From: CAZUGO01 sp964619935
GTDB lineage: Bacteria; Planctomycetota; Phycisphaerae; UBA1845; CAIVHJ01
DNA: 12,871 bases
Assembly: GCA_964619935.1 (NCBI GenBank)
Contig: CAZUGO010000064.1
Coordinates: 1-12,871 of the forward strand
Direction: 5' to 3'
The translations under genes were made by a program, and so were the position numbers. Position 1 is the stretch's first letter. Every line of letters begins with the position of its first letter. This document shows, in pieces, positions 1-6,398 of this stretch. A model generated the notes under the pieces. The model saw only the letters and a list, made by a program, of their open reading frames with translations, was not told the DNA's origin and searched no databases.

Positions 1-229
1 GTCGACCTGGCAGAACGACCTGGTCGACCTGGCAGAACGACCTGGTCGACCTGGCAGAACGACCTGGTCGACCTGGCAGAACGACCTGGTCGACATGTCA
101 GAACGACCCGGTCGACCTGGCAGAACGACCCGGTCGACTTGGCAGAACGACCTGGTCGACCTGGCAGAACGACCTGGTCGACCTGGCAGAACGACCGGGT
201 CGACCTGGCGAAACGACCCGGTCGACTTG
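1..229. repeat. 22-bp tandem array, 10 full units plus a partial one
   Basis: Ten head-to-tail 22-bp units run from base 1 to 220, followed by a decayed partial unit. Each unit starts with a GTCGAC (SalI) palindrome. Each contains the 7-mer CGACCTG twice, at unit positions 3-9 and 16-22, so the 7-mers alternate at 13- and 9-bp offsets. Units 1-4 are identical. Units 5-10 carry one to three substitutions and the last copies are the most diverged, so the array is freshest at the window edge and probably continues beyond it. The canonical unit has no stop codon in any of six frames, and 22 is not a multiple of 3. It therefore yields spurious ORFs of period 22 residues, and I do not regard those as genes. 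Confidence 0.95.
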
Positions 230-290
230 ACGGCGATAGGGCGGGTTCTATTGGTATGGCAGCACTATGTTGCGTCGGGAAACCCAGAGC

Positions 291-340
291 AAATCAAAAA
301 AGCGGGGCAGGTGGTCCGCAGTGGAACCGCCCTGCCCCGC
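291..340 (-). terminator. Intrinsic terminator of the cysteine-repeat protein gene
   Basis: A perfect 10-bp inverted repeat, GCGGGGCAGG (302-311) and CCTGCCCCGC (331-340), is separated by a 19-nt loop. On the minus strand it is followed directly by TTTTTTGATTT (301 to 291). It lies about 35 nt past the stop codon of the minus-strand gene ending at 375. A GC-rich stem followed by a U-tract in the correct orientation is a textbook Rho-independent terminator. Confidence 0.88.
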
Positions 341-374
341 CAGGGGTCAGATCGTCGCGCCGCTCATCGGGCGC

Positions 375-2396
375 CTAGCTGTGCTTGAACCCGCGGCGGC
401 TCCAGCGAACCCCCAGCAGTCCCACCGCCAGCAGCAGCATGCCAACCAAGCCGAAGGCGCCGCACGCGGCGGACGTGCCGGCCAGTGAACCGTCCACGGC
501 GTCGGCATCATCCGGTTCAGAGTCGTCGTCCGAGGTCGTTTCAGCGCCGCCGATCGATTGCGGGTGCAGCAGGGGATCCTCACCATCGGAGGACACGGCA
601 TCCCCGCTGGCCGGAAGCACGGCGCTAACATCGTCGTCATCGTCGCCCGAGCAGGCACCTGCCGAGCGGCCGCCACACTCCTGGCCCGAACCGCAATTGG
701 CGTCCGAGGTGCAGCTTTCATGGCTGTCGTTGCACCTGCAATTGGACAGCGGGCAGCAGGTCTCGTTCTGGTCCGCGAACAGGCCCTTCAGGGCGTTACA
801 GGCGTTGCCCGCGCACGGCCAGAGGTCGTTGAACATGGTGACGACCTGGCAGGCCTCGTACAGGTAGTCTACGTCCTCTGACGATGCGTTCAAATACGCG
901 GCCACGGTGTGGCGACCCAGGGCCTTGGGCCCGCCGCCGCCAGCTTCCAGGACGTCAATCAGGCGCTTTCCGGGATAGGCGTTCTCGAAGCACACCGGGC
1001 CGCCGGGGCAGTCGGCACAGGCCATGTTGAACAACGTGTCCGGCGGAACGATGTAGTTGCATTCGTGCGAGGCCGAAGCCGGATCCTTGTCGATCAGCTT
1101 CCAGTACCCGGGCGTGCAACCCTCGCCGCCGGCACAGCCCGGGGGCGGCGGCTCGATGTCAGGAAACACGCACTCGCCGGTTGCCGGGTCGCAAACGTCG
1201 TCGGTGCAGACGTCACCGTCATCGCAAACCACCGGTTTATGGTCGCAGCCGCTGGACGGGTCGCAACTGTCGATGGTGCAAGCATCCTTGTCGTCGCAAT
1301 CCGCCACGTCGTGGATGCAGCCGGTGTCGGGATCACAGCCGTCATCGGTGCAGGCGTTGCCGTCGTCGCAATTCACCGGGATCGCCACGCAACCGATCGC
1401 CGGATCACAGGAATCCGAAGTGCAGGCATTGCTGTCCCGGCAGTCGACCGCCGAATGCACGCAGCCGGTCGCCGGATCGCAGGAATCCGTGGTGCACTCG
1501 GTGCCGTCATCGCACTCGATCGGCGTGTTGACGCAGCCGGTCGCCGGATCGCAGGAATCCGCGGTACATGCGCTGTCATCATCGCAGTCGATGGGCAGGT
1601 GCACGCAGCCGGTCGCCGGATCGCAACTGTCGGCAGTACACGCGTCGTCGTCGTCACAATCGATCGGGTCGTTGATGCACATGCCGGTACCCGGATCACA
1701 GCTATCCGTGGTGCACGCGCTGCCGTCATCACAATCCGACACCGACGGGTTGTTGAGGCTGGAGTTTTGGGGAATGGAACCAGTATCGCAACCGGGATCA
1801 TCCGTGCCGCCACAAGCCATGCCGTTGCAGTGGTCGTTGCCCGTGATGAACAACTGCGTGGGCACCTGGTTCATCGCGTTGAGGTCGCCGGCCTGGATGG
1901 GGTGCAGGTTGCCAGTCATGAACCGGACCTGCCCGGGCCCCGGAGCGCCGGGCAGCCCATTCTCCGTGCAGCCTGCCGGCCCGACGATGCAGGGCAGGGC
2001 GCAATTGTCGCCGGTCGCAGGATTGCACGCCCCGCCATCGTCGCTGCAGACGGCGTTACCGATAATCGACTGGATCGGAGCGTTGCCTGCGGCCGGAACG
2101 CGGGTCTCGTTGCCCATGCCCGGATTCAATAGGAACCAGGCCTGGTCCACCTGCCAACTGTCCAGGAAGGTGTCGATATGGATCGCCGGACCGCTACAAT
2201 CGAGCAGATCGCCGACACAGTTGACGTTGTCACAACTGATGAGCACACCGATGCCGTGGTCCAACTGGCCGTAGGCCGGCTTCACACCTGGAACCAATCC
2301 GGCCAGGAACAGTCCTGCAATGGCAACTGCACCGCACCAGGGCCGGCCACCGGCCTCCGAGAGAAACCGCGCACGTCTTGATTCGTTCGTTGACAT
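375..2396 (-). CDS. Secreted cysteine-rich (Dictyostelium-type) repeat protein with C-terminal sorting-like tail
   Basis: This 673-residue protein of unknown function is probably surface-anchored. The start is well supported: GGAGG lies 9 nt before the ATG. A signal peptide spans residues 1-43 (hydrophobic about 22-36, cleavage after AYG). A unique domain of about 45-215 follows. Residues 221-414 are eight tandem repeats of about 24 residues with the pattern DCDDxxACTxDSCDPxTGCV, resembling the Dictyostelium CTDC repeat family. Next comes a CTPGYWK module (about 427-515) with the GGGGPKALGRHTVAAYLNA type of signature seen in bacterial secreted proteins, then a CxSDANCGSGQEC motif. An Asp-rich linker (585-635) leads to the tail ACGAFGL, a transmembrane stretch and RWSRRG, similar in layout to MYXO-CTERM-like sorting signals. 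The many Cys suggest disulfides and the acidic loops suggest calcium binding; both are inferences. It is probably monocistronic and has its own terminator. Confidence 0.9.
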   Translation of the reverse strand: MSTNESRRARFLSEAGGRPWCGAVAIAGLFLAGLVPGVKPAYGQLDHGIGVLISCDNVNCVGDLLDCSGPAIHIDTFLDSWQVDQAWFLLNPGMGNETRVPAAGNAPIQSIIGNAVCSDDGGACNPATGDNCALPCIVGPAGCTENGLPGAPGPGQVRFMTGNLHPIQAGDLNAMNQVPTQLFITGNDHCNGMACGGTDDPGCDTGSIPQNSSLNNPSVSDCDDGSACTTDSCDPGTGMCINDPIDCDDDDACTADSCDPATGCVHLPIDCDDDSACTADSCDPATGCVNTPIECDDGTECTTDSCDPATGCVHSAVDCRDSNACTSDSCDPAIGCVAIPVNCDDGNACTDDGCDPDTGCIHDVADCDDKDACTIDSCDPSSGCDHKPVVCDDGDVCTDDVCDPATGECVFPDIEPPPPGCAGGEGCTPGYWKLIDKDPASASHECNYIVPPDTLFNMACADCPGGPVCFENAYPGKRLIDVLEAGGGGPKALGRHTVAAYLNASSEDVDYLYEACQVVTMFNDLWPCAGNACNALKGLFADQNETCCPLSNCRCNDSHESCTSDANCGSGQECGGRSAGACSGDDDDDVSAVLPASGDAVSSDGEDPLLHPQSIGGAETTSDDDSEPDDADAVDGSLAGTSAACGAFGLVGMLLLAVGLLGVRWSRRGFKHS
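1155..1736 (-). repeat. Intragenic tandem repeat, period 72 bp, about 8 copies
   Basis: This is the DNA behind the 24-residue cysteine repeats of the gene at 375-2396. The copies keep an exact 72-bp step: for example, GCAGCCGG followed by TCGCCGGATC occurs at 1461 and again at 1533. The central copies are nearly identical at the DNA level, while the outer two carry an extra codon (25 residues). In-frame gain or loss of copies is therefore plausible. Confidence 0.9.
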
Positions 2397-2756
2397 CTCC
2401 TCTACCCTCCGTCTCGATTAAAAATGCTGAAATCCGAAGCGCCCTCGGAAAGGGGACTGGTCCTCCACGAGCACCAGGTGAGTTCTTCCGTCGACTCCTC
2501 GCCTCATCATAACGACTAGCGCGCGCTCACTGAAGGGCAACCGCGATGCACGTCGGAATCCGGTTGGACTCGGTCCGGTTCAAAGACCCCTGTGGTTATC
2601 CAGGTTGACTTTCGGCAGTTTGTTTTGGACAGTGAGGTGTCGCGGGTTGCTCACTAGCAGGCGAACTGGGTAATCTGTTGTTTCGCACCGCACCGTCTCA
2701 GGACGCCTGCCTTGAGCAGATCAATCGCGTGCACCGTCTTCTGGGAAGCCTGGCTC
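2397..2756. other. Divergent intergenic region with no gene seen
   Basis: This is the 360-bp spacer between two divergently transcribed secreted-protein genes. It holds the ribosome binding site and a candidate promoter for the minus-strand gene. It also holds a dyad AGTGAG (2631-2636) / CTCACT (2650-2655), arms 13 bp apart, on the side nearer the plus-strand gene. No convincing promoter with both boxes was found for the plus-strand gene. A TTGACT near 2604 has no good partner. Confidence 0.6.
2506..2534 (-). promoter_or_regulatory. Candidate sigma70-type promoter for the cysteine-repeat gene
   Basis: On the minus strand a -10 box TATGAT (2511 to 2506) sits 17 bp from a weak -35 box TTCAGT (2534 to 2529). 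The spacer contains the perfect 10-bp palindrome AGCGCGCGCT (2518-2527). It would give a leader of about 100 nt before the ATG at 2396. Only the -10 is a good match, so this is tentative. Confidence 0.3.
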
Positions 2757-4217
2757 ATGCGTAACTTATTTGGAAATCACGCCTTCCGATTCGACCGGGC
2801 GGCGCAGCGCCTCCACGGGCGTGGGATACTCGCAGTGCTGGTGCTGTCGGCCGGCGTCACGGTCGAGCCGGCCCGGGCGCAGTGGGCCGAACTCGACCAA
2901 GTGCTCGCGTCCGATCCGGCAACGGCCGACAATTTTGGTCGGAGCGTTGCCATGTCCGGCAACGCCGCCGTGATCGGCGCGCCCCAAGCCGATCCCAACG
3001 GCAACGACTCCGGGGCCGCCTATGTGCTCCTGCACAGCGGAGGTGCGTGGACCGAGCAGCAAATCCTCCTGCCCGCCGACGGATCGACCTTTGCGTATTT
3101 CGGTCATGCCGTCGCCATTGACGGCGACGCCATCCTGGTGGGCGCCTGGGGCGAGTCGTCCAACGGGGTTTACGCGGGGGCCGCCTACGTGTTTCGCAGG
3201 AGCGGTAACACCTGGAACCAGGAAAGCAAGCTTCTGCCAGCCGACGGAGCCCAGTACGATTTCTTCGGCCAGGCGGTAAGCCTCTCGGGAACCGTCGCGG
3301 TCATCGGCGCCTGGGGTGAAGACACCGGAGGAGTCAACGCCGGTGCCGCCTATGTGTTCCGCAACAACGGCTCCTCGTGGACTCAAGAACAGAAGCTCAC
3401 TGCCGCAACAGCCGGCAGCAAGCTGGGCAGCAGTGTGGCCGCCGCCCCCGGTTGGATCTTCGCGGGCGCACCCGGCCACAATCAATCTGGTGCGGCGATG
3501 GTCTTCAGCGACAACGGGGCGACCTGGTCGCACACCCAGACGCTGCACGCCGCTGATGCCGACCTCTCCGATCAATTCGCCGCCAGCCTGGCTGCGGCCG
3601 GCGACACCTTGGTGGTCGGCGCCCCGATGAACGACGACTTCGGATCAAACTCCGGATCGGCGTACGTGTTTCGTCTCATGGGGTCCAGTTGGGAGGAAGA
3701 GCAGAAGCTCCTGGCGGACGATGGTCAGACCGGTGATCTCTTTGGGGATGCGGTGGCCGCCATCCCCGGCATCACCGTCATCGGCGCATCGGGCGATGCG
3801 CCCGATGCGCAGGGATTCCTGCCGCAGGCTGGATCCGCCTACGTCTTTTGCTTCGATTCCGGAGAGACGAACCCTTGGGCGGCGCAAGCCAAGTTGGTCG
3901 AGGGCTACCCGTCGATGTGGAATCACTTCGGCGCCGCGATCGCCATCTCCGGCGACGCCGTCCTGGCCGGATCGTATGGAGATGATGTCCCGTGGGGAGA
4001 TGCCGGATCGGCCACCGTCTTCACCGGCCAATGCGCCGGGCAGTCCGGCTGCACCGCGGACCTGACCGGCGACGGTCAGGTCGGCACCGATGACCTGGCC
4101 CTGCTGGTCGGGGCCTGGGGCGACAATCCCGGCCACCCGGCGGACCTCAACGGCAACGGAATCGTGAACGCCGCCGACCTGGCGTTTCTGCAGGGCGCCT
4201 GGGGCCCCTGCCCGTGA
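2757..4217 (+). CDS. Secreted seven-bladed FG-GAP propeller protein with C-terminal dockerin-like domain
   Basis: I chose the ATG at 2757 (486 residues) over an upstream in-frame TTG at 2712. GGGAAG lies 8 nt before the ATG, and this start gives a proper signal peptide: basic n-region, hydrophobic about 24-33, cleavage after ARA at 41. Seven FG-GAP-like repeats follow, with cores at about residues 60, 115, 170, 223, 274, 329 and 391. They have the FGxxVAxxGDxxxVGA and GAAYVF patterns of integrin-alpha-like beta-propellers. Residues 434-486 carry two EF-hand-like loops, DLTGDGQVGTDDL and DLNGNGIVNAADL, each followed by GAWG. This is the dockerin-type module that ends many planctomycete secreted proteins. 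Binding partner and role are unknown; export and calcium binding are inferred. Alternatively the tail may be a sorting or anchoring device rather than a true cohesin ligand. Confidence 0.9.
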   Translation: MRNLFGNHAFRFDRAAQRLHGRGILAVLVLSAGVTVEPARAQWAELDQVLASDPATADNFGRSVAMSGNAAVIGAPQADPNGNDSGAAYVLLHSGGAWTEQQILLPADGSTFAYFGHAVAIDGDAILVGAWGESSNGVYAGAAYVFRRSGNTWNQESKLLPADGAQYDFFGQAVSLSGTVAVIGAWGEDTGGVNAGAAYVFRNNGSSWTQEQKLTAATAGSKLGSSVAAAPGWIFAGAPGHNQSGAAMVFSDNGATWSHTQTLHAADADLSDQFAASLAAAGDTLVVGAPMNDDFGSNSGSAYVFRLMGSSWEEEQKLLADDGQTGDLFGDAVAAIPGITVIGASGDAPDAQGFLPQAGSAYVFCFDSGETNPWAAQAKLVEGYPSMWNHFGAAIAISGDAVLAGSYGDDVPWGDAGSATVFTGQCAGQSGCTADLTGDGQVGTDDLALLVGAWGDNPGHPADLNGNGIVNAADLAFLQGAWGPCP

Positions 4218-4232
4218 GCCGCCCCGAGCGGC
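4218..4232. terminator. Weak hairpin between convergent genes
   Basis: GCCGC (4218-4222) and GCGGC (4228-4232) form a 5-bp stem with a 5-nt loop directly after the stop codon of the FG-GAP gene. It lies about 40 nt past the stop of the convergent BON gene. There is no T-tract on either side, so terminator activity is only possible. Nothing else is seen in 4233-4271. Confidence 0.25.
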
Positions 4233-4271
4233 GCGGACGCCTGCGGCCACGCCAGATCGACCGCACGAAGG

Positions 4272-4958
4272 TCATTGGACTCCTTCCGAAACAACCAGGT
4301 CGTTGTGGCAAGGCGTCATCGAAGTGACGATTGCCCGGGCCATGTTGCTCTGCCAGGAGCATTGCACCCGCCCTGACAGCACTGCCAAATCGCGACTGCA
4401 CGACACCTCAAACACCTGGTCCTCGAGGCCCGGCGCCTGAGACAACTGTCCCTGGATCTGTTCCCATTTTGCCAAGAGCGCCTCATGAGCGGATCGGTCG
4501 GCGACCAGCTCATTCTGGAGATGCCGCACCCCAGGAGCCAGGTGTACGATTTCGGCGATGGTGTCGGCTTGCGGGGTTGCTGGCACAGTGCCGCTCAAGT
4601 GAACGGTACCACCGGTGGTCCTGATCACCACGGTCCGGGCGTCAAGGCCGGGGTGCTGTTTGAGCGCCTGCCGAATACTGCTCGTGATCTGTTGATCCGT
4701 CAGCCCTGCTTCGGCTTCGACTTCGAGGAAGTTGACAACTCCACGACACAGCGGATGTGATCCGGCGATCGCCGCACATCTGAGCCTGTCCACGTGGGTT
4801 GAAACGGTGCCCTGCAAGATCACGACGAAGTCCAGGACGGCAACGTCGAGATCGTCGGGGGGTGCGTCACACGCCTGCCCCGCCAGGAGCAGGAGCACCG
4901 CCTCCCGAAGTCGCTCATCCGCGTCCGGGGGTTTCCGCATTTCTAGTTTCGGCTGCAC
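4272..4958 (-). CDS. Triple BON-domain protein
   Basis: The protein has 228 residues if translation starts at the GTG at 4958, which has GAGG 7 nt upstream. An ATG six codons later (4940) lacks a nearby ribosome binding site. The frame stays open upstream to 5174, but that stretch overlaps a better small gene in another frame. Three consecutive BON-like units are visible, at about residues 14-81, 90-151 and 161-226. Each has a helix, then a V-x-L-x-G-x-V strand (VVILQGTVS, VHLSGTVPA, AVLSGRVQC), then a helix and a closing G/N-V strand. The middle unit is the most canonical. BON domains usually sit in periplasmic or membrane-associated proteins, but no signal peptide is seen here. The gene follows the 48-residue membrane protein gene by 22 nt, so co-transcription and a shared envelope role are likely inferences. 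Function is unknown. Confidence 0.8.
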   Translation of the reverse strand: MQPKLEMRKPPDADERLREAVLLLLAGQACDAPPDDLDVAVLDFVVILQGTVSTHVDRLRCAAIAGSHPLCRGVVNFLEVEAEAGLTDQQITSSIRQALKQHPGLDARTVVIRTTGGTVHLSGTVPATPQADTIAEIVHLAPGVRHLQNELVADRSAHEALLAKWEQIQGQLSQAPGLEDQVFEVSCSRDLAVLSGRVQCSWQSNMARAIVTSMTPCHNDLVVSEGVQ

Positions 4959-4980
4959 GGCTGCACCTCGCTTCCCGGTC

Positions 4981-5127
4981 TCACTGGGGTTGCCCGAGCC
5001 ACTCGTTGAGGGAGCGGAACAGGCCTTGGACGCCCCACCCGATGAGCCAGAAATAGAGCGCACACAAGGCCAACAGCAGGAGCGCTGCACCCTCACCCGA
5101 TCGCTTGTGCCTGTCCGCTGTGTCCAT
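4981..5127 (-). CDS. Small 48-residue single-helix membrane protein
   Basis: This short ORF is easily missed by length cutoffs. It has a strong ribosome binding site, GGAGGG (5139 to 5134), 6 nt before its ATG. The product has a hydrophilic, basic N-terminus (residues 1-12, DRHKR), one hydrophobic segment at about 13-33 (AALLLLALCALYFWLIG), and an amphipathic tail (about 34-48) ending GQPQ. The stop codon lies 22 nt before the GTG start of the triple-BON gene, so the two probably form an operon. I do not recognise a family. The architecture fits a small inner-membrane accessory or anchor, possibly for the BON protein, which has no export signal of its own; that link is inference. Alternatively this stretch is only a leader of the longer frame, but the ribosome binding site and transmembrane pattern argue for a gene. 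Confidence 0.7.
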   Translation of the reverse strand: MDTADRHKRSGEGAALLLLALCALYFWLIGWGVQGLFRSLNEWLGQPQ

Positions 5128-5387
5128 AGCTTGCCCTCCAACTGAACCCACCTCAGGTAGTATTCAGCCCACAACGACGTCGAGCAATTGGGGGTTCCGC
5201 CAGGTCCTGTAAGGACCTTGGCGAAGGGGGGGAATCACGAACGCGGCACAACTGGCCGAAGCGGGAATCCCCAAGCGGATCGACCTCGGAAGGTCGGGGG
5301 CAGGCAGTCCGCTCGGGGATGGTTGCCTGCCCCCGGGTGGCTGGCGGGGCGGGACCTGGGCCCCGCCCCGGGTTGCATGCAGTTCGC
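5128..5387. other. Hairpin-rich intergenic region between two minus-strand genes
   Basis: Apart from the ribosome binding site of the small membrane gene, this 260-bp gap contains four inverted repeats. They are AGGTCCT/AGGACCT (5202-5218, 3-nt loop), CGACCT/AGGTCG (5281-5296, 4-nt loop), GGGGGCAGGCA/TGCCTGCCCCC (5296-5334, 11-bp arms) and GGCGGGGC/GCCCCGCC (5343-5367). No convincing ORF is present. The last hairpin is listed separately as a terminator candidate. Confidence 0.7.
5343..5367 (-). terminator. Candidate terminator of the WG-repeat gene
   Basis: An 8-bp GC-rich stem, GGCGGGGC (5343-5350) with GCCCCGCC (5360-5367) and a 9-nt loop, lies 20 nt beyond the stop of the minus-strand WG gene. 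A second, longer stem (5296-5334) follows at once. Neither has a T-tract, so termination here would be non-canonical. Confidence 0.4.
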
Positions 5388-6398
5388 TCAGGGTACCGGC
5401 TTCCATACGACCTCGCCGTCAGCATTCAGCAGATGCAGTGTGCCACCGAGGCCCAGGGTGCCGCCGGACACGACGCAGGCCAGGCCGCCTTCAAAGCCGT
5501 GCTCGACTTCGGAAAAGCGGGGCTCGATGACCATTGCTCCGTCGGCATCGATGAACCCCCACTTGCCCGAGGTCTTCACCGCGGCCCGCCCATCCTGGAA
5601 ATCCTGGGCCCCATCGAACTGCGGATTGATCTTGATCGAGCCATTCCTGTCGATGTACGCCCACTTGCCACCCAGGTCCGGACCGACCTTCACCGCCGCG
5701 CGACCCTCTGAAAAGGAATGCCCTTCCAAGAATTGGGCGGCGATGACCACATTGCCGGACTTGTCGATGTAGCCGATCTTGCCGTCGACGCGGACCGCTG
5801 CCAGCCCCTCCGAGAACTGGCCGGCGTCATCGCCACTGGGATTGATCGCGATGATGCCCGATTTGTCGATGTAGGCGTGGTTGCTGCCCAGCAGGTTTCC
5901 GACGTCCACCCGGGCCAGGCCCCCGCAGAATGCGGACGCGCCGTAGAACTGAGGGGTGATCGCCATCTCGCCTTGGGGATCGATGTAGCCCCACTTTCCG
6001 CCTTGTTTCACCGCGGCCAGACCTTCCGAAAACGCGCCCGCCGCCTGGTACTGAGGCTGGATCTTCAACTGCCCATGGCGATCGAGGAAGCCGTATTGGC
6101 CGTTTTGCTTGACGGCGGCCAATCCCTGGCTGAAACCGGCGGCGTCCTCGAACTGCATGCTGGCGATGACCTTGCCTTGGCCATCGATGTACCCCCACTT
6201 GCCCTCCGCCCGCACCGCGGCCAGCCCTTCGCAGAAGCGCTGGGTCTGTTCGAAGGTGGAAGGAATCGTCTGCTTGCCGTTTTGGTCCACATACAGGTAC
6301 TTGCCCCCCTGCTTGACCCGATGGGGATCCTCGGCCAACCCGAGCAGCGGACCTGCAAACCCGGACAGAAACGTTGCGACCATGAGTATCCTGACCAT
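5388..6398 (-). CDS. Secreted WG-repeat protein
   Basis: The ATG at 6398 was chosen. It has GGGAG 7 nt upstream and gives a clean signal peptide (MVRILMVATFLSGFAGPLLGLA, cleavage near residue 22) on a 336-residue protein. The open frame extends upstream to 6662 but adds an unlikely N-terminus. The mature protein consists of about nine WG-type beta repeats of 30-45 residues, with the core K-W-G-Y-I-D-x-x-G followed by an F(S/Q)EGLAAV strand. Repeat cores lie at about residues 33, 67, 101, 135, 173, 207, 245, 279 and 320; the first, fifth and ninth are degenerate. WG repeats are known only as a structural beta-repeat found in many secreted or surface proteins, with no defined catalytic role. 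It appears monocistronic, with a candidate promoter near 6581-6609 and hairpins downstream. Confidence 0.9.
   Translation of the reverse strand: MVRILMVATFLSGFAGPLLGLAEDPHRVKQGGKYLYVDQNGKQTIPSTFEQTQRFCEGLAAVRAEGKWGYIDGQGKVIASMQFEDAAGFSQGLAAVKQNGQYGFLDRHGQLKIQPQYQAAGAFSEGLAAVKQGGKWGYIDPQGEMAITPQFYGASAFCGGLARVDVGNLLGSNHAYIDKSGIIAINPSGDDAGQFSEGLAAVRVDGKIGYIDKSGNVVIAAQFLEGHSFSEGRAAVKVGPDLGGKWAYIDRNGSIKINPQFDGAQDFQDGRAAVKTSGKWGFIDADGAMVIEPRFSEVEHGFEGGLACVVSGGTLGLGGTLHLLNADGEVVWKPVP

Noticed and set aside
1..229. CRISPR array
   Set aside because: Units are directly adjacent with no unique spacers and the unit is only 22 bp.
95..388. ORFs reading through the 22-bp array (RPGRPG-type repetitive peptides)
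   Set aside because: The repeat unit has no stop codon in any frame and its length is not a multiple of 3, so long ORFs arise automatically. They also run into the terminator and the end of the opposite gene, and no good ribosome binding site was seen.
909..2274. Long plus-strand ORFs opposite the cysteine-repeat gene
   Set aside because: They are antisense shadows of the repetitive, GC-rich gene. Their repeat patterns mirror the 72-bp period and no domain is recognisable.
2712..2756. Upstream TTG start for the FG-GAP gene
   Set aside because: It adds 15 residues before a good signal peptide and has no clear ribosome binding site; the ATG at 2757 is better placed.
4959..5174. Extended N-terminus of the BON protein
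   Set aside because: The segment is Ser/Gly/Arg-rich, overlaps the 48-residue membrane protein gene in another frame, and lacks BON homology. The GTG at 4958 has its own ribosome binding site.
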